In this document: positions 43,684 to 52,980 of the stretch, piece after piece
How positions within the stretch are numbered: position 1 is the first letter of the stretch
Layout of the letters: every line of letters starts with the position of its first letter
Assembly: GCA_002084805.1 (NCBI GenBank)
Contig: NBMC01000042.1
Span: 40,678-104,677 of the forward strand
Direction: 5' to 3'
Length of the DNA stretch: 64,000 nucleotides
Origin: Spirochaetaceae bacterium 4572_59
GTDB lineage: Bacteria; Spirochaetota; Spirochaetia; DSM-2461
Translations under genes and position numbers: made by a program
The notes under the pieces: model-generated
Databases searched by the model: none
What the model was told of the DNA's origin: nothing
Seen by the model: only the letters and a program-made list of their open reading frames with translations

Positions 43684-44037
43684 ATGGATAAAGAATTTGA
43701 AGAGAAAATGAAGAACACTCTTATGGAGTTAAAGGAATCTGTTCTAAAAAATCTTATTTCGGAAAATGCAGACTTCAAAGCAGCAGTTGAGGACCTCGGG
43801 GTCAAAGATCTGGCGGACATTGCATCCAATGATATCGATGTCCGGACTCTGGAAGCGGTTAGTTCTCAGGATAGAAATCGTTTAAACAAAGTTGAATCGG
43901 CTTTGATCAGACTTGAGAACGGGAAGTACGGTGTCTGTGCTGTCTGTTCTAAGAAAATTTCACGTGACAGACTGGAAGCTATTCCCTATGCGGTTCTTTG
44001 TATTGAATGTAAAAGTGCCAGTGAAAAAAGAAAATAA
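43684..44037 (+). CDS. DksA/TraR-family zinc-finger protein
   Basis: 117 residues: a coiled-coil N-terminal half with acidic tip-like residues (LADIASND) and a C-terminal C4 zinc finger (CAVC near 84, CIEC near 105). Proteins of this type bind in the RNA polymerase secondary channel, often with ppGpp. I prefer ATG 43684 because AAAGAGG lies upstream at a usable distance; an ATG 7 codons earlier has none. A 10-bp perfect hairpin follows the gene. Confidence 0.88.
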   Translation: MDKEFEEKMKNTLMELKESVLKNLISENADFKAAVEDLGVKDLADIASNDIDVRTLEAVSSQDRNRLNKVESALIRLENGKYGVCAVCSKKISRDRLEAIPYAVLCIECKSASEKRK

Positions 44038-44047
44038 TAATCATTAA

Positions 44048-44077
44048 ATTGTTTAATCAATATATTAATTAAACAAT
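44048..44077 (+). terminator. AT-rich perfect hairpin after the DksA-like gene
   Basis: ATTGTTTAAT (44048-44057) and ATTAAACAAT (44068-44077) pair perfectly. No T-run follows immediately; the first is about 30 nt later. It could be a terminator, an mRNA 3' stabiliser or an operator. Confidence 0.45.
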
Positions 44078-44175
44078 CCGGATCATTAAAAACCCCGTTT
44101 TTTTATTATTTATTGATTTTTCAGTAATCCTGTGGATTCTTTTTCCGATAATTAAAGCATCAGGGGGATGCTTTA

Positions 44176-44562
44176 ATGGAAGTGAGGGCTGCGTCAGGAC
44201 AGATCAATGTTGCTCAACTCATGAGTGCTAGGAGTTCCTCCGGCAGAATTAGTGTTCCCGTCAGCAGAGCTCAAAGTCCCTATGCACAGTTTAAACATGT
44301 GCAGGGTATCCCTACAACCAATAAGGGAAGAGCTGTTCCTATGAACCGTCTACGGGTTCTGAATAATCTTATTGACAGTCTGGTAACGAAGAAAGAAACC
44401 GCAGCTACCCGTCCCCGTCTTTCCAATCTTTCCAATAAAGCCATCGATGCTATGATCGATCAGTTTGCGGGAGAACTTCATCAAGCCGTTTCTGCTCCTG
44501 CCGTTCCCTATGCGGGCAGCATAGGCTATGCAAGTGGCTCTCTCTTCAATCTGACAGCCTGA
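44176..44562 (+). CDS. Hypothetical protein
   Basis: 128 residues, Ala/Ser-rich and basic, without signal peptide or membrane helix. The sequence resembles proteins with low-complexity N-terminal regions (SGRISVPVSRAQSP) and a helical centre (NNLIDSLVTKKE). The stop precedes the next start by 4 nt, so the two probably form an operon. No family recognised. A GGGGA ribosome site supports the start. Confidence 0.65.
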   Translation: MEVRAASGQINVAQLMSARSSSGRISVPVSRAQSPYAQFKHVQGIPTTNKGRAVPMNRLRVLNNLIDSLVTKKETAATRPRLSNLSNKAIDAMIDQFAGELHQAVSAPAVPYAGSIGYASGSLFNLTA

Positions 44563-44566
44563 CAAA

Positions 44567-45643
44567 ATGTATTTTTATTTACTGATATTGTTACTTGTTT
44601 TAGTTTTTTATGCAGCCCTACCTGTTTTGGGTGCTTTTGTCGTTAGAACACAATGGCGTGTTTTTAGAAAGACCCTGCAATGTTCTCTTTTTTTCTCGGA
44701 TAAAATTGAACCTTCATCTTCCAGAAATGGATCCATGGGGAGCCGTAAAATGTTAGGAAAACTGGAAGCACTAGAGGGAGATAATGTGATTTGGGTTCGT
44801 GGCCCCCAGAATAAAACTATCACTGTGGAAATGCGTAAGGGCGCTGTTTTCTTTATGCCCCCCCTCAAATCTCTGGAAAAATTGTATCCCCATCTACTTC
44901 CGGTTCCTCTTCCCGCTTTTTCTTTGAAAAAAGTACCATGGGATGATGTTTTTTCTTTAACTGAAGGAACAAAGATGTATATTAGTGGAGATCTTTTTTA
45001 TGAGGACGGACGCTATACTTTCCGGTCCACAAAGGAAACCCCGCTGATGGTTCTGATATATAACGGAGATCCTCTTCATCTGGTTTCAAGGGCAGTTTGG
45101 TGTGGTCGGCAGAATAATGAGTTCTGGAATTTTCTGACGCCCTGGTCCTTTCTCTCGGGAATCCTTCTTCTTCTGATTCTTTCGGTTTATCTTCTTCAGA
45201 ACAGCGCCAATTATCTGCTGCAATTTCTTAGCATCTCCATGGCGCTCTTGCCGCTTATGCTTTTTCTTCCTCCGGGAGTCCTTCTCTTTAATCTGTATAA
45301 AACGTTCTGGGATACGGCCAGACGCTATCGTGCGGAGCGGGATCTAATGAAATTGGTCGTGCATCCGGAGAATGGTTATATGAACCTGAAGGATCAGCCA
45401 GGGCAGACCCATTATAGTAGGCAGCCTAGCACTTGGAACCGGAGCGGAAATGCTGTTCTCCATAGAATCAATGCAAGCCTGGGATTAGCGGATAGCACTA
45501 TCAGTTTTCCTGATAGTCCGGAAAGGCTGGTTAGATTCTGCAGGTATAAAGCTTTTCTGTATGAGGCTCTTGCGGGGCTGGTTTTATTGGCAGGAATGCT
45601 GGTGAACTCTTATGTTCTCTGGATTGTATTGAACTGGTTTTAA
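44567..45643 (+). CDS. Hypothetical membrane protein
   Basis: 358 residues with an N-terminal helix pair (YLLILLLVLVFYAALPVLGAFVV), a soluble strand-rich middle (about 35-180), two or three helices around 190-250 and a last helix near 330-355. The soluble part could be an OB-like or NfeD-like fold (LEALEGDNVIWVRGPQ) but I cannot assign it. Follows the hypothetical gene by 4 nt. Convergent with the RNA-binding protein gene, with a terminator between. Confidence 0.7.
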   Translation: MYFYLLILLLVLVFYAALPVLGAFVVRTQWRVFRKTLQCSLFFSDKIEPSSSRNGSMGSRKMLGKLEALEGDNVIWVRGPQNKTITVEMRKGAVFFMPPLKSLEKLYPHLLPVPLPAFSLKKVPWDDVFSLTEGTKMYISGDLFYEDGRYTFRSTKETPLMVLIYNGDPLHLVSRAVWCGRQNNEFWNFLTPWSFLSGILLLLILSVYLLQNSANYLLQFLSISMALLPLMLFLPPGVLLFNLYKTFWDTARRYRAERDLMKLVVHPENGYMNLKDQPGQTHYSRQPSTWNRSGNAVLHRINASLGLADSTISFPDSPERLVRFCRYKAFLYEALAGLVLLAGMLVNSYVLWIVLNWF

Positions 45644-45659
45644 AAATGAGGGAAAGGAA

Positions 45660-45680
45660 AAGCCGGCGCCGGACCGGCTT
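45660..45680. terminator. Convergent hairpin terminator
   Basis: AAGCCGG (45660-45666) pairs with CCGGCTT (45674-45680) around 7 nt. It lies between the convergent membrane-protein and RNA-binding-protein genes. Confidence 0.6.
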
Positions 45681-45690
45681 GTTAGCTAAA

Positions 45691-46146
45691 TCATTCTGCT
45701 GATTTCTTCTTAGCGAAGTTTACGGTCAATTTTCTGCCACGGAAATCAATACCGTCCAGATTGTCGATAGCTTCTTCAGCAGCTGTCTTGCCAATTGTAA
45801 TAAAAGAGTAGTTATCAAGGATCTTAATGTCTCCAATAAGAGCTCTATCAACTTTTCCTGTATTAACAAACAGATGTACCAGGTCTTTCGGATAGACTTT
45901 TCTATTTCGGCCAATACTAACAAAAAGAGATAATCCATCGGGCACCGTTCGTCCTGTTCTTTTTGAGCATAACTCTTTGAACATGTAGGCGGTGACCCAG
46001 GATCTCATTGAAAAAGGGACTGTTTTTTTGAATGCCTTTCTATAGGCATTGAGATTGTCAGAATTTTCATCCTCTCTCACCCGTTTGATGATATTTTCAA
46101 CTATAGGGAGGAGGTCGGCACTGTTTATATTATCCAGTTTTCCCAT
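45691..46146 (-). CDS. DbpA-type RNA-binding domain protein
   Basis: 151 residues. The C-terminal 75 form the RRM-like domain found at the end of DbpA DEAD-box helicases (LFVSIGRNRKVYPKDLVHLF, then YSFITIGKTAAEEAIDNLDGIDFRGRKLTVNFAKKK). The helicase domains are absent, so it is a stand-alone RNA-binding protein, perhaps acting on 23S rRNA or as a partner of another helicase. A helical N-terminal part of 75 residues precedes it. AGGAGT lies before the ATG, and a leader hairpin lies upstream. Confidence 0.8.
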   Translation of the reverse strand: MGKLDNINSADLLPIVENIIKRVREDENSDNLNAYRKAFKKTVPFSMRSWVTAYMFKELCSKRTGRTVPDGLSLFVSIGRNRKVYPKDLVHLFVNTGKVDRALIGDIKILDNYSFITIGKTAAEEAIDNLDGIDFRGRKLTVNFAKKKSAE

Positions 46147-46491
46147 GAATGATGACTCCTGTAAAAATTAATTGCCGGTATCTGCAGCTTGATAAATCCC
46201 GGGGGATGATTGCAGACTTCCGGCTGAAAAATTATCGGAAAAGGAAAATTACAAGCTTTGGAATAAAAACATCCGGCGTGCTTTCTTAATCAATCCCGAG
46301 CTGTAATTGTATTAGATAAGATTTGGATAACAGATTCCGTTAATCAGAACTTATCAATAAATATACAATTAACTCAGATTGAAAAAACCTGTTGTTTTTC
46401 TCCGAATTCATCGATAATACCTTTACAATATAATAGCGAAAGTTTTTTTGTCAATTGATAACTCTGCTGAATTGCAGATGGGAGAGTCTGT
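46147..46491. other. 345-bp intergenic region with a leader hairpin
   Basis: Divergent spacer between the RNA-binding protein (minus) and the OmpA-like gene (plus). GCCGG (46174-46178) pairs with CCGGC (46220-46224) and CTGCA (46182-46186) with TGCAG (46211-46215), giving a two-part stem just upstream of the minus-strand start. The rest is AT-rich; no gene, tRNA or known riboswitch was recognised. Confidence 0.5.
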
Positions 46492-47709
46492 TTGAAAAAA
46501 ATAATCATCTGTTTTGCTTTTCTTTTCTTCTGGAATAGCCTTTTCGGGCAGGAATTCCGATTTACTCAGGATTCAGGAAATGAGTATCGTATTGTTTCAG
46601 AGGTAAAGCAGGGGGTCTTTTTCAATGATGAACTTTTGGGATCCTCCATTATTTTGAACAGAATTGCAGTCAAAATCCTGGATTCGGATGAGAACGGGGC
46701 GGATCTTGAAGTCAATTATGGGATCTCTGAACAGTCTCTGGATAAGAGTTTGTATATTTTCAGAATGGAAGAGCTTGTCCGTTTTCATCGGGCCCATAAT
46801 GGTCTTTATGATGATATTCCTTCAGATCAATACCTGCCCTCTGTGAGAAATGTCCCATCCTTTCCGGATAAAATCCTTTCTCCCGGGGACAGCTGGTCGG
46901 CTATGGCCGAGGAAGTTCATGATCTATATCCATTTTTTCAACTGAATTATCGTCTTCATATTCCCTTCAGGGTTTTTTATACTTATTCTGGAACAGATAT
47001 GTATCAGGATCGTCCTGTGGATGTTATTGATATAGCGTATCATTTCTTCTTTGATCTGGATGTCTATTCTCTTCCCCCGGATGTTTTGAAAGGGGATAAC
47101 GAGGATCTTCCGACCTCTGTTGCGGGGGATTTTAAACAGAGATATCTCTGGGATCGTGAGGCCGGAATCCCAGCGGCTGTGAGTGAGGAGTTCCGTATAG
47201 TCTATGGGATGTCTTCCGGGAATAGCTATATTTTTAAAGGAAATGCCGAAGGCGAGGTTGTAGAGGCGGATCAATGGGAAAAAGAGAGTGTGAAAGATAT
47301 GATAGAGGATGTTATTCAGGATGAAAATCTTGAGGATATTTCAGTGTCTCTCTCTGAGGAAGGGGTTGTCCTTATCTTGGAGGAGATTCACTTCCATCCA
47401 GATACTGCGAACTTTCTATCCGGAGAGACGGAAAAACTGAGGGATCTTGCTGCAATTATCTGCGAGTTTCCCGAACATGACCTGCTGATTACAGGCCATA
47501 CCGCCTTTGTGGGAGAGTACAGCAGCGGTCAAGTCCTTTCGGAGGAACGGGCATTGGCCGTAGGGAAATTTTTTCTAGATGAAGGAATCAAATCTTCATC
47601 TGAGATGGTTATTGAAGGAAAAGGCTCCTCTGAGCCCATGGCCGACAATAACAGTGAAGAGGGCCGGAAACAAAACCGCCGTGTAGAAATTACAATTCTT
47701 GATAATTAA
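46492..47709 (+). CDS. OmpA-family protein
   Basis: Exported envelope protein of 405 residues that starts with TTG after GGGAGAG. Signal peptide ends at NSLFGQEF. The first about 290 residues are strand-rich and not assigned; the C-terminal OmpA-like peptidoglycan-binding domain (about 295-405) has LLITGHTAFVGEY, LSEERALAVGKFFLDEGI, and EEGRKQNRRVEI. The common HTD is HTA here. Probably ties the outer membrane to the cell wall. Start of an operon-like pair with a coiled-coil protein. Confidence 0.85.
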   Translation: MKKIIICFAFLFFWNSLFGQEFRFTQDSGNEYRIVSEVKQGVFFNDELLGSSIILNRIAVKILDSDENGADLEVNYGISEQSLDKSLYIFRMEELVRFHRAHNGLYDDIPSDQYLPSVRNVPSFPDKILSPGDSWSAMAEEVHDLYPFFQLNYRLHIPFRVFYTYSGTDMYQDRPVDVIDIAYHFFFDLDVYSLPPDVLKGDNEDLPTSVAGDFKQRYLWDREAGIPAAVSEEFRIVYGMSSGNSYIFKGNAEGEVVEADQWEKESVKDMIEDVIQDENLEDISVSLSEEGVVLILEEIHFHPDTANFLSGETEKLRDLAAIICEFPEHDLLITGHTAFVGEYSSGQVLSEERALAVGKFFLDEGIKSSSEMVIEGKGSSEPMADNNSEEGRKQNRRVEITILDN

Positions 47710-47759
47710 GGAAAATATACCTATCTTAAAAGTAGGAGTGTTTGGTGACAGGAGGAACT

Positions 47760-48887
47760 ATGACCAATATTGAACAGAAAATTGATGGACTGAGAGAGAA
47801 GGTCCGTGAGAATATGACCAAAAGGGATGACGTCTATCTGATTCTGGGGCAATTTCTGTTAAGTCAGCCACCTGAAACACAGGAGTCCGGTCTTCTAGAG
47901 GAGCAGCGGTCAAGCGCACAGGCTCACTTTGATAAAATCCCTCAGCTGGAGGGGGTTCTGGAAGAATTATCTCAATGTGAAATTGACATTAGAGAGTTGA
48001 AAGAAGCAGAAGCAGATCTGAAGGACAGACTATCTGATTGTAAACTGAGCATGGATCAACTTCAGGACACAGTGGGTGAAGAACTTTTTCATCAGTTGAA
48101 TACTCTGGATTCCCCCGATTGGGCCTCAGCTTATCAGCCTGTGACAGATCTTATAAATAAAATCAGAGAGAATGAATCGGATCTTTTTCAGGCGGAAAAC
48201 CAGGTCAGTAAAAAGAATCTGATTAACAATGTGATGTTTAAGAGCAGAGTATCCATTCTTAAAAGCAAAAAGAAGTCCATGGAGAATGCTCTTGGAAAGC
48301 TATACAAAAAATGTTTTAACGAAGCTCTGAATCTAGGTGCTGGCCGTAGTGGCGATGACAGCTCCACGGCTACCCTGCTGATTCCGTGGTTCAGGGCAGA
48401 TGAAGAGAGGAAGGCGCTCCTTCAGGAAGAGGAGGAGCTGGAGAATAAGAAACTGCTCAACCGTGATCATCTGAAAGCGCTGAGTGAAGGTAAGGGCCCT
48501 AAGAAAAGAAAGGATGCCCTCCTAAAAGAGATGAGCCGGGAGCAGGAGCATCTAAAGGACTCCCTTATTAAATTGGGAGAAGGTGTCTGCGGTAATCTGT
48601 CTGATATGATGGCTTCCCGGAAGGAAGTCGCCGATGCTATCGGTAAAATTGATACGCTTACTGAGTCTGCGGTAGCCCTGAATCTGGAGATCGAAAAGTG
48701 GGAGGCCCGGAAGGATATTGAGAAACTTGGAAAGGATAAAGAGTATATGAGTGGCAAAATTGCCACTCTTGAAGAGGAAATCCAGGCCCGGCGTCAGGAA
48801 ATAAAAATTCTGAAAAAGGATATCACTAAAGTCTCATCCGAAATAGAAAAGAAACAGACCTTTACGGCGGATCTTCCCGAAGAATAG
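47760..48887 (+). CDS. Coiled-coil protein
   Basis: 375 residues from ATG 47760, chosen for AGGAGG at 6 nt. Nearly the whole chain is charged heptad-rich helix, with a short break around residues 195-215 (GAGRSGDDSSTATLLIPWF). No signal peptide or membrane helix, so cytoplasmic. No family recognised; could be a scaffold. It follows the OmpA-like gene by 50 nt. Confidence 0.75.
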   Translation: MTNIEQKIDGLREKVRENMTKRDDVYLILGQFLLSQPPETQESGLLEEQRSSAQAHFDKIPQLEGVLEELSQCEIDIRELKEAEADLKDRLSDCKLSMDQLQDTVGEELFHQLNTLDSPDWASAYQPVTDLINKIRENESDLFQAENQVSKKNLINNVMFKSRVSILKSKKKSMENALGKLYKKCFNEALNLGAGRSGDDSSTATLLIPWFRADEERKALLQEEEELENKKLLNRDHLKALSEGKGPKKRKDALLKEMSREQEHLKDSLIKLGEGVCGNLSDMMASRKEVADAIGKIDTLTESAVALNLEIEKWEARKDIEKLGKDKEYMSGKIATLEEEIQARRQEIKILKKDITKVSSEIEKKQTFTADLPEE

Positions 48888-48892
48888 ATCTT

Positions 48893-49606
48893 CTAAATAT
48901 GAAAGTATTTGGAGATAAGTCTCCATCCTTTTTTCCGGTAATGAAGGTGTAAAAGCATTCCGCAGACAGGGAAGATAGCCGCCATGACAATCAGGGACCA
49001 AGCCATATGAAAGACCCCTTTTAAAGCCAAGGAGATGAAAAGGTCAGTAAATCCGCAGAATAATCCTATGCCCATGAGAATGAAACTGGCGATATTGCTT
49101 CCTTTTCGTGCGGACCTGCAAGAAAGGATGACAACCAGATCACTTATGACTGCCCCTGTAAATGTGATGGGCATACCAAGTGTTATTACCCTGACAGTGG
49201 TATGCCCGAGAAAATGTAGGGAAGTCAGAAAAAGACAGGCAATCAGAAACTCACTCCATATGATGATGTGTTTCTTATAGGGTTTTATCAGCGGGGGCAG
49301 TACCATAAGCCAGCAGCCCACCATGACTGTTGAGGGATAAATTGACCAAGTGATCCCCTTATTTATGACAACATCCACGGCCAGAGTTATAAGCAGGGGG
49401 ATCATAATCCCGAAGCTTGTCATGGATATGGCTGTTATCTTTCTTTCCAGGGAACTTAAGCGGGGGGGCGCAGAGCTGAGCTCATCTACAGGGTACTCTC
49501 TTCCCGGAGCAGGATCTTCATAGAATTTCTGAATGGGAGAGTGGCATAGCGGGCATTTTTCCACAGTTGTATTTACTTCCACACCACATCGAGAACAATA
49601 GGGCAT
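48893..49606 (-). CDS. Zinc-ribbon membrane protein
   Basis: 237 residues from ATG 49606 (GAGG-containing site upstream). An N-terminal zinc ribbon (CSRCG...CPLCHSP, residues 4-25) precedes six predicted helices. In-frame starts farther upstream would overlap the stop of the acyltransferase-like gene. Proteins of this layout are common in Gram-positive and spirochaete genomes, often called DUF6320-type; I cannot assign a role. Confidence 0.7.
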   Translation of the reverse strand: MPYCSRCGVEVNTTVEKCPLCHSPIQKFYEDPAPGREYPVDELSSAPPRLSSLERKITAISMTSFGIMIPLLITLAVDVVINKGITWSIYPSTVMVGCWLMVLPPLIKPYKKHIIIWSEFLIACLFLTSLHFLGHTTVRVITLGMPITFTGAVISDLVVILSCRSARKGSNIASFILMGIGLFCGFTDLFISLALKGVFHMAWSLIVMAAIFPVCGMLLHLHYRKKGWRLISKYFHI

Positions 49607-49622
49607 CTTCTTTTTCCTCTCT

Positions 49623-50927
49623 TTAATAAAATCTGTTACTTTCAATCTTTACGGGTATTCCCATTTTTCGCAGAGATGTGAAAAACAGGCGTTCTATTTC
49701 GGTCTCATTTACCAGGCTTCCGAAGGATATATATAAATTCTCCTTCCAGGAGTGAGCTGAACACTTTATTTTATTCCCTTCACTGGGAGGTGGGAAAAAA
49801 TCGAAACGTTCAATATGGGCTGCCATTTCACCGGGTAGCTCTATGGGACCAAGATTACTAAAACCGCTTGTGTAGTTATTCTCTCCCATTAATTTATATA
49901 GAACAGGCAGAAGGGCATTTTTCATGGAAAGCGGCATCAGTCGGCCCAGAATATTCAATTCACCCTTTACGTTTCTGGTAATCTGCTGATTTAGAAATTT
50001 CCGGTCCACCTCATAGTGCATATAGTGATGAACCTTTGCAGCAATTTCTTCCAGTGTATATTCTCCCAATCGGGGATCTATCCATGGTTCTACCGAGAGA
50101 AAAAAATTCCGCATGGTTTCAGAGTTGTAGAGTTTTCTGAGGTTTACGGGAACATTCATCCTGATAGGTTTCAATCTTCGTCTTTTCACGGGTAAAGACT
50201 GAATATAGAGTTGAAAACTGTATAGGTATACGCTTATCAGAAATTCTCCCAGACTCAGCTTCAGATCTTTGGATCTTCTCTTTACTTCTTCTATGGGAAG
50301 GATACCGCTTGTAAGATTATACTGGTGTTTGGGGAGCAGTTTCCATTTCAGGTGAAAGGCTTTCGCCCCTCTTGAGGGAGGGGGGAGCTTGGGATTGAAA
50401 TACTTTCGGAAGGCATCTTCTTTTTCCTCCTCTCTGACGGGTTCATCCAAGGAGAACACTCCCTTTGATCTGTCCGCTTTTACAGGAATACCCTTCAGTC
50501 GGAGATATTCGGCACAGAGGGTTTTCAGATAAATGGAAGCACCTGTCCCATCGGTCAGGATGTGGGAGAATTCCACGGCAATTCTGTTCTTATAGGCCCT
50601 TACCCGAAATAAGAACATTCTGGACTTTTTTATCGGCATTTTCATGCAGGGATAGAGAGAGTCTCCTTCTATGCGGGGCAGTCGGGGATTCGTTTCCAGA
50701 TAATACCAGAAGAAACCCTGTTTCAGTGAAACCTGATAGTAGGGAAACCTTTTTATTACCCTGTTATTTGCTTCTTCCAGAAGATTCAGGACGATAGGAT
50801 CTTTCAGGCTGGCGCTTATTCTGAACAAACTGGTGGTTCTGGACGTAAGAATTGCCGGATATATTTTTCCGGCATTATCGAGTTTATACCAGTTGTTGTC
50901 CTGAGCCTGCAGTCTGGGAATCTTCAC
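49623..50927 (-). CDS. Condensation/acyltransferase-like protein
   Basis: 434-residue soluble protein similar to alcohol acetyltransferases and NRPS condensation domains: the catalytic-type motif HILTDG near residue 132 matches HHxxxDG in its second His and DG. A central segment (LGEFLISVYLYSF near 225) and SNLGPIELP near 365 resemble the structural motifs of this superfamily. Upstream ATG overlaps a small membrane protein gene by 4 nt and downstream lies the zinc-ribbon membrane protein, a likely three-gene operon. It may transfer an acyl group to a lipid or sugar. Substrate unknown. Confidence 0.72.
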   Translation of the reverse strand: MKIPRLQAQDNNWYKLDNAGKIYPAILTSRTTSLFRISASLKDPIVLNLLEEANNRVIKRFPYYQVSLKQGFFWYYLETNPRLPRIEGDSLYPCMKMPIKKSRMFLFRVRAYKNRIAVEFSHILTDGTGASIYLKTLCAEYLRLKGIPVKADRSKGVFSLDEPVREEEKEDAFRKYFNPKLPPPSRGAKAFHLKWKLLPKHQYNLTSGILPIEEVKRRSKDLKLSLGEFLISVYLYSFQLYIQSLPVKRRRLKPIRMNVPVNLRKLYNSETMRNFFLSVEPWIDPRLGEYTLEEIAAKVHHYMHYEVDRKFLNQQITRNVKGELNILGRLMPLSMKNALLPVLYKLMGENNYTSGFSNLGPIELPGEMAAHIERFDFFPPPSEGNKIKCSAHSWKENLYISFGSLVNETEIERLFFTSLRKMGIPVKIESNRFY

Positions 50928-51118
50928 GCAGTGTTCCCAGCTTTGTCAAAAAGGAGAACAATCAGGGACCCCGATGAAATAAGCAGCGTGTTTGGATAAA
51001 AATAGAGAGATATCATATAAAACCTGAAAGAGCTACCTATTCTGTTTTTTCGAGCCAGGGCAAAAACAACGGTAAAACCTGAGGCAATCATTCCAATAGC
51101 CATTATTACTAATGTCAT
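50924..51118 (-). CDS. Small two-helix membrane protein
   Basis: 64 residues, two predicted helices (residues 3-22 and about 38-58) separated by a basic loop (ARKNRIGSSFRF). Its stop overlaps the start of the acyltransferase-like gene (GTGA/ATGA-type overlap), supporting a real gene. Family unknown. Confidence 0.6.
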   Translation of the reverse strand: MTLVIMAIGMIASGFTVVFALARKNRIGSSFRFYMISLYFYPNTLLISSGSLIVLLFDKAGNTA

Positions 51119-51308
51119 TTATCTTCCTGCATCTGTTTTCTTGAATTTTAACATACAGTAAGCCATATGATTGAGCAAGGGATTTTTGTTTTCACAACGA
51201 ATGCTGTTCTTATTATATCCTCCGTACTTTTCCATGTTTTTGACTTGTTCTCCCGTTTGCAAGATGTTAACCTCCCTCTTATATATTATACAGAAGGATG
51301 ATGGGTGA

Positions 51309-51905
51309 ATGATAGAAAATATTGTATTTGATCTTGGAAATGTACTGGTTGATTTTAAACCCCTGGAGTGGCTACAGCAGGAATACAGCGTGGCAGATGG
51401 TAATTTTCTGTATCATAATTTCTGTCTTTCTTCATTATGGGTTGATCTTGATAGGGGGAGTAAATCTCTTGAAGAGGTTGAAACCATTCTTTGCAGTGAC
51501 TTTCCAGAGAGAGAAACTCTTATTAAAGATTGTGTAGCCAGGTATTTTGGAATGCTGACTCCCATTCCTGAAGGAACAAGGATTCTTGATCAAATGGTTC
51601 TTCAGGGCTATCCCGCTTACTATCTGACAAATTATCATGCCGGGGCTTTTTCATATCTTCAGGAATCATACTCCTGGTTCAGTCATTTTCAGGGAGGTGT
51701 CTGTTCTGCCCATTGCGGTCTTATCAAACCCGATCCTGCCATATACCGGCTTCTCTGTCATGAAATGCACATTCAGCCAGAGAACACACTTTTCCTGGAT
51801 GATACTGCCGCGAACACAAATGCCGCGGAATTACTGGGTTTTCATACTATATTAGTTGATGACTCGACTGATCTGAGCAGAAAAATCCAGCTTAAACTGC
51901 TTTAG
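51309..51905 (+). CDS. HAD-family hydrolase, subfamily IA
   Basis: 198-residue cytosolic phosphatase-like protein. The nucleophile motif is FDLGNVLVD (residues 6-14), motif II falls in YLTNYH near 105, motif III is KPDPAIY near 141 and motif IV LDDTAANTNAA near 160. This layout matches YihX-type glucose-1-phosphate phosphatases and related enzymes. Substrate uncertain. Likely its own promoter just upstream. Confidence 0.88.
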   Translation: MIENIVFDLGNVLVDFKPLEWLQQEYSVADGNFLYHNFCLSSLWVDLDRGSKSLEEVETILCSDFPERETLIKDCVARYFGMLTPIPEGTRILDQMVLQGYPAYYLTNYHAGAFSYLQESYSWFSHFQGGVCSAHCGLIKPDPAIYRLLCHEMHIQPENTLFLDDTAANTNAAELLGFHTILVDDSTDLSRKIQLKLL

Positions 51906-51937
51906 ACAACAGAAAAACAAGTATTATTGTTTTAATA

Positions 51938-51966
51938 TTGACACAATTGTTGAAAATGTAAATAAT
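51938..51966 (+). promoter_or_regulatory. Promoter of the fab operon, leaderless arrangement
   Basis: Perfect TTGACA (51938-51943), 17 bp, AATAAT (51961-51966), then 6 nt to ATG 51973. No Shine-Dalgarno. The spacer includes the palindrome ACAATTGT, a possible operator for the TetR regulator at the operon's end. Confidence 0.6.
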
Positions 51967-51972
51967 AAAATT

Positions 51973-52980
51973 ATGATAAACTCTAGTAGAAATGGATCTA
52001 TAAGTGGTCTTGGCCGTGCCTTACCCGCCCGCCGCGTCAGTAATGACGATCTTTCCCATTGGGTAGATACTTCGGATGAATGGATCCGTTCTCATACGGG
52101 AATAGAATCCCGTTACCTGGCAGGAGAAGGAGAAACATGTTCCTCCCTTGCCATTGTCGCTTCCAGAAAAGCAATAGAACAGGCAAAGGTTGATCCTTCT
52201 GATATAGGTATGGTCATTTGTGCTACATCCACTCCCAATTATAAAGCATTTCCTTCTACTGCTGCATTGATTCAGGATGGCCTTGGTCTGGAACAGGCCG
52301 GAGCCTATGACCTGTCTGCGGCATGCAGCGGTTTTACCTATGCCCTTGAAATGGGAAGGGCCATGATTGTCGCCGGTACAACTGATCATGTATTAGTGGT
52401 GGGAGCGGAAATCCTCTCCTCTATTGTTAACTGGCAGGACCGGAATACCTGTGTTCTTTTTGGAGACGGCGCGGGTGCAGCTGTCCTCTCTGTTTCAGAA
52501 AAGCGGGAGGGTGTGCAATTCAGTTATCTCAGAGCGGTTGGTTCCGGAGAAAAAGCCCTTATGATAGAACGCGGCGGTTCCGCGACAGCTCTGACAGCCG
52601 AATGGCTGGAAGCTAGCGATGACCTCTCTTCCATGTTTATTTCTATGGACGGTAGAAAGGTTTATGAGTTTGCCGTGCGTGTCCTTGTGGAAACAATCAA
52701 TCATCTGCTGGAACAAGCGGGGATCTCCAAGGACGAACTTGACCACATTGTCCCCCATCAGGCTAATATTAGAATAATTCAGGCTGCGGCCAAACGGAGT
52801 GGTATACCCCTGAAGAAGTTTTTTATTAATCTTCAGGAATACGGTAATACCTCTGCGGCAACCGTTCCTATCGCTCTTAAGGATATGGATGATAGGAAAC
52901 TATTGAAAAAGGGACAGAAAATAATAACAATTGGTTTTGGTGCCGGATTAACCTACGGAGGAAACTATATCATATGGTAA
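51973..52980 (+). CDS. fabH: 3-oxoacyl-ACP synthase III (FabH)
   Basis: Starts fatty acid synthesis by condensing acetyl-CoA with malonyl-ACP. The Cys-His-Asn triad is intact: AACSGFTYA near residue 117, VPHQANIRI near 260 and YGNTSAAT near 291. 335 residues, typical. First gene of the FASII operon; its 3' end overlaps fabD by 7 nt. Promoter places the start codon at the 5' end of the mRNA. Confidence 0.95.
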   Translation: MINSSRNGSISGLGRALPARRVSNDDLSHWVDTSDEWIRSHTGIESRYLAGEGETCSSLAIVASRKAIEQAKVDPSDIGMVICATSTPNYKAFPSTAALIQDGLGLEQAGAYDLSAACSGFTYALEMGRAMIVAGTTDHVLVVGAEILSSIVNWQDRNTCVLFGDGAGAAVLSVSEKREGVQFSYLRAVGSGEKALMIERGGSATALTAEWLEASDDLSSMFISMDGRKVYEFAVRVLVETINHLLEQAGISKDELDHIVPHQANIRIIQAAAKRSGIPLKKFFINLQEYGNTSAATVPIALKDMDDRKLLKKGQKIITIGFGAGLTYGGNYIIW

